The notes under the pieces: model-generated
Seen by the model: only the letters and a program-made list of their open reading frames with translations
Databases searched by the model: none
What the model was told of the DNA's origin: nothing
Assembly: GCA_018894105.1 (NCBI GenBank)
Contig: CM032133.1
Span: forward strand, 17,622,501-17,686,500
Direction of reading: 5' to 3'
DNA length: 64,000 nucleotides
Source of the DNA: Jacaranda mimosifolia
Lineage: Eukaryota; Streptophyta; Magnoliopsida; Lamiales; Bignoniaceae
Shown: in pieces, positions 11,563 to 23,556 of the stretch
How the letters are laid out: each line of letters begins with the position of its first letter
Position numbering within the stretch: position 1 is the first letter of the stretch
Translations under genes and position numbers: made by a program

Positions 11563-13518
11563 ATTTTACGCTAGGAGGGGCAATAATTTCTTCAAGGCAA
11601 ATCAATTTATGGTGATTCAGTCGAATTCTAAGTTCTGTTACGATGCAGAACTTTTAGCAAATTCTGTTGTGATACAGAACTTTTAACTAAGTTTTCTCCT
11701 TTACTAATTCAGTCCTCTTGTTTTTATATTCCAACTAGTATTTGCTTTTGATATATGTGCTGTTTGAATTGAATCGCTATTCATTGTACTATTTTTATAA
11801 ATACTGCCTTGTGGTTATAAATTGATTTGTAATTCTGTTATAATCTATTGTTTATAATCTACGATTTTTCCAACAAACTTGAAGAAATTGTTATCTTAGT
11901 GTTTGTATAAATTGCTTATGTTTATGAACATGGCATATTCTTCTACGAGTGGTTTTGGTGTTAGTTCTTTGTTGTCCTCCAAATTGACCTATCTGGCTTA
12001 CCATAAAAGTTTGGGAGCCAATTTTTTAAATGTTGGCAACAACGAATTAAATTATGGTTCCCAATGAAAGGTCTTCTTTCGATGATTCACGTAACTAGAC
12101 CTGAACCAACTGATACCAATCTCAAAATAGCTGAAATAGTTGAGTGGACTGAGAAAGATCAGTTAGGTTGAAGGATCATTTTGTCATCACTGTCAAATGT
12201 TCTCTTCGATGTATCTTTTACGCTAGGAGGGGCAATAATTTCTTCAAGGCAAATCAATTTATGGTGATTCAGTCGAATTCTAAGTTCTGTTACGATGCAG
12301 AACTTTTAGCAAATTCTATTGCGATATAGAACTTTTAACTAAGTTTTCTCCTTTACTAATTTAGTCCTCTTGTTTTTATATTCCAACTAGTATTTGCTTT
12401 TGATATATGTGCTGTTTGAACTGAATCTCTATTCATTGTACTATTTTTATAAATACTGCCTTGTGGTTATAAATTGATTTGTAATTATGTTATAATCTAT
12501 TGTTTATAATCTATGATTTTTCCAACAATCTTGAAGAAATTGTTATCTTAGTGTTTGTATAAATTGCTTATGTTTATGAAAATGGCATCTTCTTCTACGA
12601 GTGGTTTTGGTGTTAGTTCTTTGTTGTCCTCCAAATTGACCTATCTGGCTTACCAGAAAAGTTTGGGAGCCAATTTTTTAAATGTTGGCAACAACGAATT
12701 AAATTATGGTTCCCAATGAAAGGTCTTCTTTCGATGATTCAAGTAACTAGACCTGAACCAACTGATACCAATCTCAAAATAGCTGAAATAGTTGAGTGGA
12801 CTGAGAAAGATCAGTTAGGTTGAAGGATCATTTTGTCATCACTGTCAAATGTTCTCTTCGATGTATCCTTTACGCTAGGAGGGGCAATAATTTATTCAAG
12901 GCAAATCAATTTATGGTGATTTAGTCGAATTCTAAGTTCTGTTACGATGCAGAACTTTTAGCAAATTCTGTTGTGATACAGAACTTTTAACTAAGTTTTC
13001 TCCTTTACTAATTCAGTCCTCTTGTTTTTATATTCCAACTAGTATTTGCTTTTGATATATGTGCTGTTTGAACTGAATCTCTATTCATTGTACTATTTTT
13101 ATAAATACTGCCTTGTGGTTATAAATTGATTTGTAATTATGTTATAATCTATTGTTTATTATCTATGATTTTTCCAACAATCTTGAAGAAATTGTTATCT
13201 TAGTGTTTGTATAAATTGCTTATGTTTCTGAAAATGGCATCTTCTTCTAGGAGTGGTTTTGGTGTTAGTTCTTTGTTGTCCTCCAAATTGACCTATCTGG
13301 CTTACCAGAAAAGTTTGGGAGCCAATTTTTTAAATGTTGGCAACAACGAATTAAATTATGGTTCCCAAAGAAAGGTCTTCTTTCAATGATTCAAGTAACT
13401 AGACCTGAACCAACTGATACCAATCTCAAAATAGCTGAAATAGTTGAGTGGACTGAGAAAGATCAGTTAGGTTAAAGTCATTTTGTCATCACTGTCAAAT
13501 GTTCTCTTTGATGTATAC
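11563..13518 (+). repeat. Three tandem 652-bp units: copia-like LTR/leader plus start of gag
   Basis: The motif CGCTAGGAGGGGCAATAA starts at 11569, 12221 and 12873, exactly 652 bp apart each time, and the units differ by only a few percent. Each unit carries two neighbouring inverted repeats (for example GTTCTG-N8-CAGAAC at 11632-11651) and a TATA-like ATTTTTATAAATAC. A possible LTR body runs from TGTTACGATG to CCAACA (about 11637-11876 in unit 1). An ATG then opens a gag-like start. Units 1 and 2 end at GATGTAT and re-enter the next unit. Unit 3 instead runs on into the rest of gag. LTR limits are inferred. Confidence 0.8.
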
Positions 13519-14110
13519 TGTTCCAACTCATACACCGCTAAGTCGTTGTGGGATGAGTTGGATAGGAAATATAATATTGAGGAGCAAAGGCTCCAGAAGT
13601 ATTCTATTTCCAAGTTCATGAAGTATCAGATGGTTGAGGGAAAGTCTATAACTGAACAGACGCATGAACTGATCAACCTTAAGTAAGCTCTTGCTGACGC
13701 TAAGAAAAAACTTCTTGAGAAGTTTATGGTCATGTCCATAGTGGATAAATTTCCTAAGTCTTGGGAAAATTTTGGAATGACACTCAAGCATAAAAAAGGA
13801 AAGCTATCACTGGATGATCTTATGACTGCCATAAGTATTTAGGAAGAACACGGGAATCAAACTCATGGAGTTCTGGTTGAGCACCAACCTAAGGCAAATA
13901 CGGTAATTGAAGGAAAGAAGAGGTGCAATAAAATTAACCAAGTAAACTCAAACTCTAAAGCCATAAATAAAGGCAAAGCTAAAGCTAAGAAACCAAAAGC
14001 AAACAAACTATGCTGGAATTGTGGGCAGGTAGGCCATTGAGCTAATGATTGTCCGTCTAAGAAAGCTAAAGCCAAACCCAACTCAACTGCCCCTACAATG
14101 TAGTTTATAG
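13207..14110 (+). pseudogene. Copia-type gag, decayed, no pol
   Basis: Continuous copia-Gag-like text spread over two frames with several stops: KLWFP near 13350, TRPEPTDTNLKIAEIVEWTE (13402-13461), LSNVLFDVYCSNSYTAKSLW (13492-13551) and a helical stretch to about 13840. It ends in a CCHC zinc knuckle, CWNCGQVGH-stop-ANDC (14011-14055), where the stop replaces the residue after His, consistent with CGA to TGA. Gag binds genomic RNA and forms the retrotransposon particle. No protease, integrase or RT follows, and no 3' LTR was seen, so this is either a gag-only non-autonomous family or a truncated copy. The 102-aa minus-strand ORF here is an antisense shadow. Confidence 0.75.
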
Positions 14111-14383
14111 GAAAATATATGATATAAATGTCAGCTGAAGCTTTGTAAAAGTTAATACTAGTGTAAAACATTTCTGATTACTATGTGAATTAAAGGATTC
14201 ATTTTCATTTTCAGTTGTATTTGGATTTGTCCTTTGTTAATCGCCATTTGTTTGTCATAATCATTTGTAGTAGCTTTCATAATAGGTCTTTGTAATTAAT
14301 ATTACTTGCATCTTTGTCATGTTGGACAACATAATGCCAATTTTGAAGTTTAATTTAATAGTCAATGAAGAACAACTAAATCC

Positions 14384-15018
14384 GGCAAAAAACCCATACT
14401 TGTGATAAAAATGTGGGTAATTTTACCCACCGTTTAATTACCAATCACTTTTTTACCCAACTAGCGGGTACTCATGGTAACCCTTTAATAATCATTCATA
14501 TATGTATATATATATATTTCAAATTTTACTCTAATTCTCATAAATGCTTTGGTGGGTCTAATACCTTTTTCTATGAAAATAATAATATTTAAGTGGTTTT
14601 AAATTTTTAGTCAAAAAACTTTTGACCTATAATAGAATTTAAATTTAAACTTCAAAGTATAATATAACTTTAATTCGGTTGATGTTTAAACATTTAAGTT
14701 GTAGTGTTCAAATCAACACTCAACATGCTTTAAACACTTGATCAATATAGTATTTGAAATTTGTAGCATTTTTTATTAGTTTTTTTTAGATAACTTTTTA
14801 ATAATATTATGTAAATTGAAAAATACATATTAATTTACTTTCAAATATAAAAAGAATAAAAATTTTATTATGGGTACTATGGGTTACCCATTACCCATGG
14901 TCACGAGTAATGTGTCCAATGTCTCGTACCTAATAAAAAATGAATAATTTTATACATAGGTAAATTTACCCAACCTATCATTGTCCACTCTTGAATTGTC
15001 GATGGGTGACCATTTGCC
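14384..15018. mobile_element. TIR element with GGGTA/TACCC-rich arms, copy 1
   Basis: The left end (GGCAAAAAACCCATAC) and the reverse complement of the right end (GGCAAATGGTCACCCATC) match loosely. Further in, both arms share GGGTAAWTTTACC and GGGTA-rich motifs over about 150-200 bp. The interior is AT-rich. No clean TSD was found and the copy looks old. A hAT-like MITE is the likeliest class (inference). Confidence 0.45.
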
Positions 15019-15134
15019 ATTTGTAAATAGCAAAGGAGCCATATGCTTAGAAGTTGTATTCATACAATGGAAAGACAATAATAATAAAATTGTCTTCATT
15101 CATCACAAGATTAGACTGACAAAATATTATTCAA

Positions 15135-15958
15135 TACCCACGAGCATCCGTGGGTATCCAAAAAATCACAAGTAATGGATCTTATATCTCCAACTCAATA
15201 AAATACGGGTAATTTCATCTATGATTAACCCATATATATATATATATAATATTTTAAATTTTTATTCTAAATTTTAATTTTTTATTTTCACAAACAAAAA
15301 ATTACAACAAACTATTGTCCTAAAGCAATACTCAAGATACAAAAGTGGTGTATAACAAAAAAAAAAACCCTTCCTGTGTAGCCGCCTCATTAGTCAATTC
15401 ACTGCCTCTCGCCTCACTCCTCACTCCTCACTCCTCACTCCTCACTCCTCACTCCTCATCCGTCATCAATCTCTCTGCTTCTTCGAGAGTGAAGGTGAGA
15501 AGTTGCCTCATGGTATATTTATCAATTGCCTCATGGTATTAACAGTACATGAATACCTACGCATTTGGAAAACTTTGTCCTATTATTTATATAAATCCTT
15601 TTGGATGTAACAGTCATGGCAAGGGGATTGGAATAATCAATTAGCTTACAATTACTTGCTGGTGTGTTAGTATTAGCTACCAAACATGTATCAATAGTGT
15701 GTTAATTGCTGGTTGTAATTAATTTAGTTTAATATTTGAATAACATCATAAAAGTTGCAAGGTGGATTTAATTTACTTTTAAATATAAACAAATAATAAT
15801 TTATTTTGAGTACCCATAGGTTACTCGTGATCCATCTTCATGGATAATGAGCTCACTTCTTGTACCTAATAAAATGCAAGTTAATTTATCAGTGGGTAAA
15901 TTTATTCGATCCGTTATTACTTATTATTGGGTTATGCGTGGGTAACCCATTTGCTAAA
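15135..15958. mobile_element. TIR element with GGGTA/TACCC-rich arms, copy 2
   Basis: The right arm (about 15810-15958) matches the right arm of the copy at 14384 (TACCTAATAAAA, GTGGGTAACCCATTTGC). The left arm (15135-15230) carries GTGGGTATCC and CGGGTAATTTCATC. The middle contains a (TCACTCC)n heptamer run at about 15413-15458. Boundaries are approximate. Confidence 0.35.
15413..15458. repeat. Heptamer minisatellite (TCACTCC)x6
   Basis: Six near-perfect copies of a 7-bp unit, which also generate the repeated SLLTPH in a spurious ORF. Confidence 0.9.
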
Positions 15959-15959
15959 T

Positions 15960-16255
15960 CTACACAAGACAAAACCTAAATTTTCTTCTTCATTTTAAAT
16001 CATCCACTGCTCCAATTATTTCTTAATATTGACTAAGATTGACAGATTGACATTGAATTTATAATAAAAATTAATAAAAGGTCCCAATATATAGTGCTAT
16101 TAAAATACTGAAACATTTTCGATCACATCTATAATTCAAATTAACAGAATTTAATAAATAAAAAATACCTATTATTTATAAAATAATAAATAAAATCTCA
16201 CAATGCATAGGACCACAAGCACAACACCGCGCAAGGTGTGGTGTGCCTTTTCTAG
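15960..16255 (+). mobile_element. Helitron 3' end, different family
   Basis: CTAG at 16252-16255 is followed by T. About 10 bases upstream is a hairpin-forming stretch (CACC-GCGCAA-GGTG, 16225-16238). This matches a Helitron terminus but not the sequence of the array at 4903-11562. The 5' end was not located, so only the 3' end is claimed. Confidence 0.5.
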
Positions 16256-16278
16256 TATACACATAAGCATGAAATTAA

Positions 16279-17089
16279 GGGTTTTTTATAAAAAAATTGT
16301 AAAAAAAAATAATTACAAAAATATCGCCTTTTTGGGGGGTATTACAAAATTATAGTAAGTTGCACTCACTGAAGTGTTGTTACTGTTGAAAGTTGCACTC
16401 ACCGAGTGTAATTTTCAACAGTAACAAATAGTTGTCCCCCAGTTGCCGTTTATGACCGGTAAGTGGGTACTGTTGAAAGTTGCACTCACCGAGTGCAACT
16501 TTCAACAGTACCCATAAATTTTTTATTTGAAATTTTTTTCTTTCTTTGTATATAAATTTCTTTAGGTCTTATTCTCCTATATTTTGGGGAAATATTTTTC
16601 AACCCCCCAAAAAAATTCAAAATGCATGTACATTCCTCAATCTTTCTCCCAAAATACTACAATTTTTTACCCAAAAAATCCCCTCATAATTCACCAAAAA
16701 AAACCCTACACCCTAAAAAGCACAGCTATCCTCTTATTTTCTCACTCCATCTTTCACATCAACAATTCATTTACTTCACTTATATATACATATATATACA
16801 CACATATATATTTTCCCAAAATATAAGAGAACAAGCTCTAAAAGAATTTATATACAAAGAAAGAATTTTTTTTCAAATAAAAAATTTATGGGTATTGTTG
16901 AAAGTTGCACTCGGTGAGTGCAACTTTCAACAGTACCCGCTTACCGATCAAAAATGATGGCTGGGGGACAACTATTTCTTACTGTTGAAAGTTGCACCAC
17001 CGAGTGCAACTTACTATAATTTTGTAATACCCCAAAAAAAGTGGTATTTTTGTAAAAAAAAATTTTTACCATTTTTTTATAAAAAAACC
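16279..17089. mobile_element. Long-TIR MITE built of palindromes
   Basis: The 10-bp TSD ATGAAATTAA flanks it at 16269-16278 and 17090-17099. Termini are GGGTTTTTTATAAAAAAATT and, reversed, GGTTTTTTATAAAAAAATGG. The arms (about 16279-16520 and 16880-17089) are inverted copies. Each arm carries two further palindromes of the form GTTGAAAGTTGCACTC/GAGTGCAACTTTCAAC around a four- to five-base centre (about 16386, 16468, 16896 and 16981). The interior (16530-16870) is C- and A-rich. The 9-11-bp TSD and long TIRs suggest a Mutator-like or foldback element. ORFs crossing it (80-156 aa) are low-complexity read-throughs. Confidence 0.85.
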
Positions 17090-17954
17090 ATGAAATTAAC
17101 CCCCTTTAATTTTCGGTCGTCTTTTTTATTTCTGTTTCTTTTTTTGGTTTTTTTTTTTCAAGTAGGCCCACTATCACAAAAGTCAAATAAGATGGCTGCG
17201 AATGACGCGGGTCGTCCCACGCCATTTGTATTTCTCATATATACATATATATATATATATTTTTTTTTTGAAATTACTAGTTGTAGAAAAAAATTAATTT
17301 TACCCCCTATTAGATACGATTACGATAGTTCCTACCCCTACGCAAAAAAAAAAAGAGAGAAAAATAGAAAAAACTACTTATCATTTTTAAAATCACATAA
17401 TGAACCCCCTTATGGAATTAGTGAAATCCAGGCACGTATACATGTGAGTTTTTAAGAATTTTTTATACATAAAAAAATTATTATATCCCTAATATTAGTT
17501 ATTAGATTTGTTTGAAAAATTAAAGATCTAGATTTAACCATATTTATAATAAAATATAAAATAAATATATTATCTATATTATATATAGAGCCCGTACCCC
17601 ATCTTTGATATATTTTAAGGTAGTCTTTCTTAAATACTCTCATTATTATTTTTTAATTCTCATAATTATTTAAATTAGTTATCTTTTTCTTTTTAATATT
17701 TTTTTCTCTCCATTTTTTTCCTTTTTCCTTCTTAATTTTTTATGTTGCTTATTATTAACATTTAAATAAATACATTAAAAATATTAAAAATTATAATAAA
17801 AATTGAAAGAATAAATGAATGTTTATGAAATTTTAATATATGCATCAAGTGTGCAAAAATTAATAATATTATATAATGTGTATATATATCTATTTACGTA
17901 TACATATTTATAAATAAATAAATAAATAAATATATATATATTTATATGTTATTA

Positions 17955-18302
17955 AACCCTATCCCCACCCCCTTGGGCCACCATGGCCAAGCCATGGACT
18001 GCCGCAGCCCTGGCCAGACTTAAAGACCGGCGGCCATCGGAAAAAAAAAATACAAAAAACAAAAAACAAAAAAGGTTGGTTATATCTATATCTATATATA
18101 TATATATATGTAAAGAGTGTATATATAAATATAATTTTTTTCCAAAAAAAATACTGCCGGCCACCATGCCAGATGTTGTTGACCATGATAGCCGATGGCC
18201 GGACCTGGCCAGGCCAGTCGACCAATTTTGCGGGCTGCCATGGATTGTTTTGGGTATGGGGGCCCGTAGGAGTGGGAGGTAGATATGGGATGGGGGTATG
18301 GG
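17955..18302. other. GC-rich core of MITE copy 2
   Basis: The block begins CCCTATCCCCACCCCC, contains CCATGGCC and GCCATGG motifs, is broken by an A-run (18040-18072) and a TA-repeat, then resumes with GCCGGCC, GGCCAGGCC and a G-rich end (18252-18302). The 183-aa and 99-aa ORFs on the two strands here overlap each other, pass through the low-complexity arms and are not credible genes. Confidence 0.6.
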
Positions 18303-18355
18303 TGTGTGTGTGTAAAATACTACTATATTATATGTATATAATATATACATATTAA

Positions 18356-19919
18356 TAGGGTGTTCAAAAAAATTCAAAATTAATTGAATGAACCGAAAAT
18401 CAAAAAAATTGAACCGAATATGTTTAAAAAAATAGAAACCGATCGAACTAACCGAAAACCGAACCAAATTCGGTTTTCCATTTAAAAACAATTCAATTTT
18501 CAATTTTTTTAATTTTTTTTATTCGATCAACTGAAATTGAACCGGAAAATCAAAAAAACCAGTACCGAATCAAAAAAATCGAAACCCTTTTTTTATTGTT
18601 TTATTTTTTTATATATAAAATTTTATTATTAAATCACTACTAATTTTAGTTTTATTTCACATTTTTTATTAAATTTTTTAAGCCTAAGATAAATAAATAT
18701 AAATTTTCAAAAAATGTAAATGTTAATGTATTTTTAAATTTTTGGGATAAATAAAAGAAAACCTTTGATAAGGTGAAATAATTGAGAAAAAAATAAGTAA
18801 ATAATATATCAAAATAGTTATTAAAAATCCTATGTTTTATAAATAATATAGATATTAATACATGACATATAAAAATATGAATAGTTATGATACAAAGAGA
18901 AAAAAAATGATATTTTTTCTAAACTCAAATGGTACAATTGCATAATTTTTTTAATTATATGAACTAATACACATTACATATAAAAAAAAAAGATGATTAT
19001 GATTTAAACATAAAAAAATGTTACATTAAAAGAAAATTAAATTTTCTTTTAATTAATTAATTAAACTTATATATATGTTATAGGGTATGTTGATGAGCAA
19101 AATTAAAATTTCAACTTAAATTGCAAACTAAAGGTAAATGATTGAATTTTATTCGGCTATTCCTGTGTAGTACTAGTAGTGTATTGTATTTGATGGCCAA
19201 AATTTTTTTATCTATATTATTATAAAGACAAAGACATTTTTGTGTCTAAAATAGAAGTTATCTTTGTTCAATTACATAATTTGTCATTTTAATTATTTCA
19301 ACAACCAAAATTGACAATATAGTTTGAAGGATAAATTGAAGAATTCAACATAAAAAAGATAGTTTGGATACAAATTTTATCAATATTTCATAATTGTCCT
19401 TTAGAAATGATGATTTAATAATGTTATTATTGTATTTTTCACAAAATTTACAAATCTGCAATTTATATTATGATGTCATTGGATCAATTAGCTATTTAAC
19501 TTTAGTATATTGAGTTTAAATTTTAATTCACTACTCGATTTTAATAGTTAAGGTTTGAATATGCAAAAATCGTGTGCATCTGCCTTGGCGATTATAAGTT
19601 AGCAATTTTAGCACACTCAATCTGTATACTAAAATTTTTATAACATAAGATAATTAAAATATGTATTTATCTTCTTAAATTTATAATATTTTATATGTAT
19701 TTGTTTAGAATAGATAAATTATAATTTTATCAAAACAAATATTTTCAATATATAAAAAAAAGTAATCTAAATCAATATTTTCACCTAAAAATAAATATTT
19801 TTATCAATATACTTTTATTAAATAAATTTTTTGGTACTAAAAGAATAAGTAACCCAATTCAAAATTTTAATTAAATAGACTTATTTTTATGACATAAATT
19901 TTTAGAACACTTTTTTGGT

Positions 19920-19953
<34 letters not shown>

Positions 19954-20143
19954 GTTCAAGTTTATGTTTTAATTGAAATCGAAAAAATTGTTTGTGACTG
20001 GTACCAAAATCGAACCGATTTTTTGGGTTAAAAACTAAAACCGAACCGAACTTATTTGGTTCGGTTTTCAGTTATGATTTTCTAAAAATCAAATTTTTTG
20101 GTTAACAACAGTTCGATCGGTTTTAATTGAACGAACACCTGTA
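18356..20143. mobile_element. hAT-type element nested in MITE copy 2
   Basis: The termini are TAGGGTGTTC and GAACACCTGTA, flanked by CATATTAA (18348-18355) and CATATTAT (20144-20151), an 8-bp TSD with one mismatch. Subterminal regions are full of AACCGAA/TTCGGTT motifs (18380-18590 and 20040-20130). The centre is AT-rich, holds a (TA)n run (about 19924-19951) and a small Helitron. No transposase is visible. Confidence 0.75.
19211..19602 (+). mobile_element. Short Helitron inside the hAT element
   Basis: The 5' end TCTATATTATTATAAAGAC follows an A. The putative 3' end has a decayed hairpin CGTGTGCATCTGCCTTGGCG (19571-19590) and TTAG in place of CTAG. Length is about 392 bp. The 3' end is uncertain. 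Confidence 0.45.
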
Positions 20144-20450
20144 CATATTATATATATATTATATAATATGTACATATGTATATGTATTTTATAAAGAAAA
20201 AGAAATATATACTTTCTATATATGTATGTATATATAATTTTATAAATATTAAATAGTATATAATTTATATAAATATGTTATATATTTTATTAATATATTG
20301 TTTAGTTTAGATTAAATAAAAGAAAAAGAAAATATAAGAATATAAAATAATCTTATATATATGCCCATTTCGATCTTTTTTTTCCCCCTAATCATAGGGA
20401 GGTAAATTGTCTGTTTCACATTTTACAGGGAGGTAAAATTTTTTTAGCCC

Positions 20451-22818
20451 CACTATTTTCATATGTATAAAACATTTTTAAGTGCTACATATTATTTATG
20501 TATGTTTTTATATTCATTATATTAAAAATTGATATGTATCTAAATACATATTTATGCTTGTATAATTATAAAAACATTATTATAAAATAAATATTTCGTA
20601 GTCCATTAACATATAAATGAAAAAATTCAAAATGCATCAAAGTATTAAACTTGCCTTGTAATAGTGGAAGTTTTTGAAAATATTATAGCTCATTAGATTG
20701 TATGTTATAATTATAACATGATTTTATTGAATGTGTATGATAAGCAAGAAGGGTAAATTTGATACATATCACAACGACCTGTAATGTTATGAATTTCCAA
20801 TTTGATTCTTTTTTAATATTATATTTTTATTAATATTTTACTAAAAAGTTAAAGGATAAAACTTGTAAAAAATACACAAATAATTTCTACTTTAAACATA
20901 AAGTAAGCTTCCTTTTTATAGAAGACGTCACTTCTTGTTTTCATATTTTTAATTAAAATTTTCACTGTATTACTATTATTCCCATTTTACAGATAACAAA
21001 TAAATTTAGAAGCACAGTAGAAAAATTATAATTATTTGGGCGTTATACACCTCGTCCTATATTGTGCAGTTTGAGTATTATGTATGTATATATTTGTGTA
21101 ACTGTGTTTATGTAGTAATGCAAGTTTGCGACTTTTGATTAAACAATATGTTGTTTTATGGTTTATGGTTTGAGGCGGTCAATTAGCTCCACAAAATGCA
21201 ACCATCAGTTGACACTATTTTTTACGCATAGAGGGACTAAGTAAGAGGCAAGGGTCAACCCCTCACGGTTGACCGTTATACTTTCTCACGTGATTCGTTC
21301 AACTAATTAAACTAATGGTTGTTCCTTACATTTTTTTCTCTCTCCTTTTTTTTTTTTTTGGGTTTTTATGAATATTATAGAAAATATATTATGTGGCGTA
21401 ACTTGTAAGATACCAATCAATAGGATTTTGCCTAGGGATGGGAATGGGCCAAATTCCCTGTTAGGGCCTTTTGGCTAGGCATAGTAGCCTCACGTGTTTG
21501 GTCTGATCTATTTAATAAGGAGGTCAGATCAAAATTTAAAAATAATTTCATTAATTAAATAAATTAAGGTTAGGCTGTTTTAAAAGTTCATAAATTTAAT
21601 AGAACGGCTCTTTTTAACATTCTTTATAATTTATGAAATAATTATATTTATATTATATATTAATAGTTTAATATAAAATAACTTTTTACTATTTAATCAA
21701 CATTAAATGAAAGTATATTGGTTTTTTTTAGGCTCTATATCCAAATAATTTTTTTTTATATATGATTATTTTATACTTAAATTTCTCTTTAACATGTATT
21801 AATTGTATTCTAATTCATAATTTTGGAAGGAGGATTTTATTTTTTGGGAATTAGATTAGTTGTTATGAGATCTATAAAATTGTAGCAAAGATGGATATTT
21901 AATTTTGGGGGAAACGGCGTCGTATCCTAAGAGTGGTATCACTAAAAGATAAAACAGGTGACGTGTGAATCAAATGTACGTATGGTAGAGACTTGGTCAC
22001 ATATATAACCTGAAAAATGTAATGATGCTTAAGTAGAACACAATAAGAAAGTTACATATATGTAACCCAACGACCAAAGAAGATGACAGTCAACGCCGCC
22101 ACCGCACACACGTTTTCGTGTGAACTCAAATTTTTCCTGCTTAAATTTGTTGGTTTAATATTGGTTGGTCATATTGGGTTGGTTTGGGGTTTGGACCATT
22201 GGCATCCACAGATTTGGTAAGATTCAGACGTTAAGGATCAACGTAACTTTCTTGGGTTTTTACTTGTTGGAAACTGGCATTTCATTGAAATTATTATAAT
22301 TTATTACATTTAACGGCTACTTATTTCCCTAAATCTAAATTTTCATGTTAGAGAATTGAAATTATAGAATGAAATAGCTTTCAACAATGGTATAATATCT
22401 TGGTTTAGATCTTTTATTTAATTTCCCATTTCATTTTATTAATTTATGGAATGCGTATTAAATATTTCTTCATAAATATAATAAGTTGGAATATGAAATG
22501 AAATAGTGAATATTGGAATAAAAGAACCAAAGTGATAATGTTTAGGTTGGGTGTTCATGGATTGAATCAATAATATTAATTTAAAGAGAGTTAGAATAAG
22601 TTCAAGTTTAGTTCAATTATGTGATATTTTAAAAAGAATAATTAAAGTGGAACAACAATTCAACAATTTGATTCATTAGCATGTTATATTGTTGTTTTAG
22701 TCTGGTCCAAGTCCAAGCCTAGGAATGCTAAGGGCCAAGCCAGCTGAGCTCCCCCCCCCCCAAAGAACATGTTTATTTGTCTAAGACTTTATTAATTGAT
22801 TACTTATTACTTGTCTAA
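20451..22818. other. AT-rich intergenic DNA, nothing recognised
   Basis: No coding sequence or element end is convincing. Two things stand out: a CACGTG G-box-type hexamer near 21296, and a small perfect inverted repeat CACACG-TTTT-CGTGTG at 22107-22122 next to a GCCGCCACCGC stretch. A poly-C run is at about 22750-22761. Confidence 0.5.
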
Positions 22819-23179
22819 GAGGGTGTTTGGCTAAGTTTATTTTAAACATATTATAAGTTCCTTATAAGATGTTAGATCTTATTTTTAAAATAAGTTGTTA
22901 AAGTGTTTGGACAAAATAAGATGTTGGAGCTTATAAGATGTTAATAATGATAATTTTGTAATTAAAATAGTTAAAAATGAAGAAACTTGTTAAGATGTTA
23001 AAAATAAATTAGGGTCTCCTTACTTTTTTTAAAAGAGCTTATAAGCTCCTAACATCTTAATTTAGGATCTTATAAGTTTTTTTTTTTAAAATTTTACCAA
23101 ACATTTCTTATCAACTTATAAACTCTTAAACATCTTATAAGATGTTTTGAAAAGCTTATAAGCTCACCGAAATACCCTC
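22819..23179. mobile_element. Tourist-like (PIF/Harbinger) MITE, copy 1
   Basis: It starts GAGGGTGTTTGG and ends ATACCCTC, flanked by TAA at 22816-22818 and 23180-23182, the 3-bp TSD typical of PIF/Harbinger. The 361-bp interior is built of CTTATAAGATGTT/AACATCTTATAAG motifs in both orientations, so the element can fold on itself. A related copy lies at 56225. Confidence 0.75.
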
Positions 23180-23556
23180 TAAGAATTGAAATCCATTGTC
23201 ATATAAAGATTTATCATTTATTCAGTTTTAGTAAATAGCAGCAGAATGAGCTTTATAATCAATCCAGGCCCCAAATAGGACAGGACAGTGGAAGAAGGTA
23301 GACAATGGCACAAATAAAATTCTATTTATTGAAAAATAATTAAGTATATTATAATTACAATTGTTCATATCAATTTGATATTATAATAATAATAACAATT
23401 AGTAATCGATTAACTATAATATATGATGAGGTAACGGTGTTCCTATATATTATCACAAAATATAGAGTGAGATAAATACTCATAATACGATCTAATTTAA
23501 ACTCGAAGTTGCAAATTTTGCTTCCATATTTCAACTGTGATAAAGTTTTATTTTAA

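Larger units (their letters stand above)
17283..20450. mobile_element. Mutator-like MITE, copy 2, split by a hAT element
   Basis: The left arm (about 17283-17530) aligns with the left arms of the copies at 105 and 54270: a TTTTACCCCCTAT start, AATCACATAATGAACCCCC, the CAGGCACGTATACATGTG stretch and TATATCCCTAATATTAG. The right arm (about 20360-20450) carries GCCCATTTCGATC and two GGGAGGTAAA motifs, as in copy 1. Ends are eroded and no TSD is clear. Without the nested hAT (18356-20143) it is about 1.4 kb. It keeps the GC-rich core. Confidence 0.7.

Noticed and set aside
13863..14171. 102-aa minus-strand ORF
   Set aside because: Exactly antisense to the copia gag zinc-knuckle region.
15413..15458. 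Regular short repeats that might suggest a CRISPR-like array
   Set aside because: Pure head-to-tail heptamers without spacers, in a plant genome: a minisatellite.
16584..17455. Chain of ORFs of 80, 111 and 156 aa
   Set aside because: They lie in the interior and arms of the palindromic MITE and its flank; composition is Lys/Phe/Tyr-rich low complexity with no domain.
17952..18503. 183-aa minus-strand ORF and overlapping 99-aa plus-strand ORF
   Set aside because: Both run through the GC-rich core and TA/A-rich low-complexity arms of MITE copy 2, overlap on opposite strands and have no recognisable domain.
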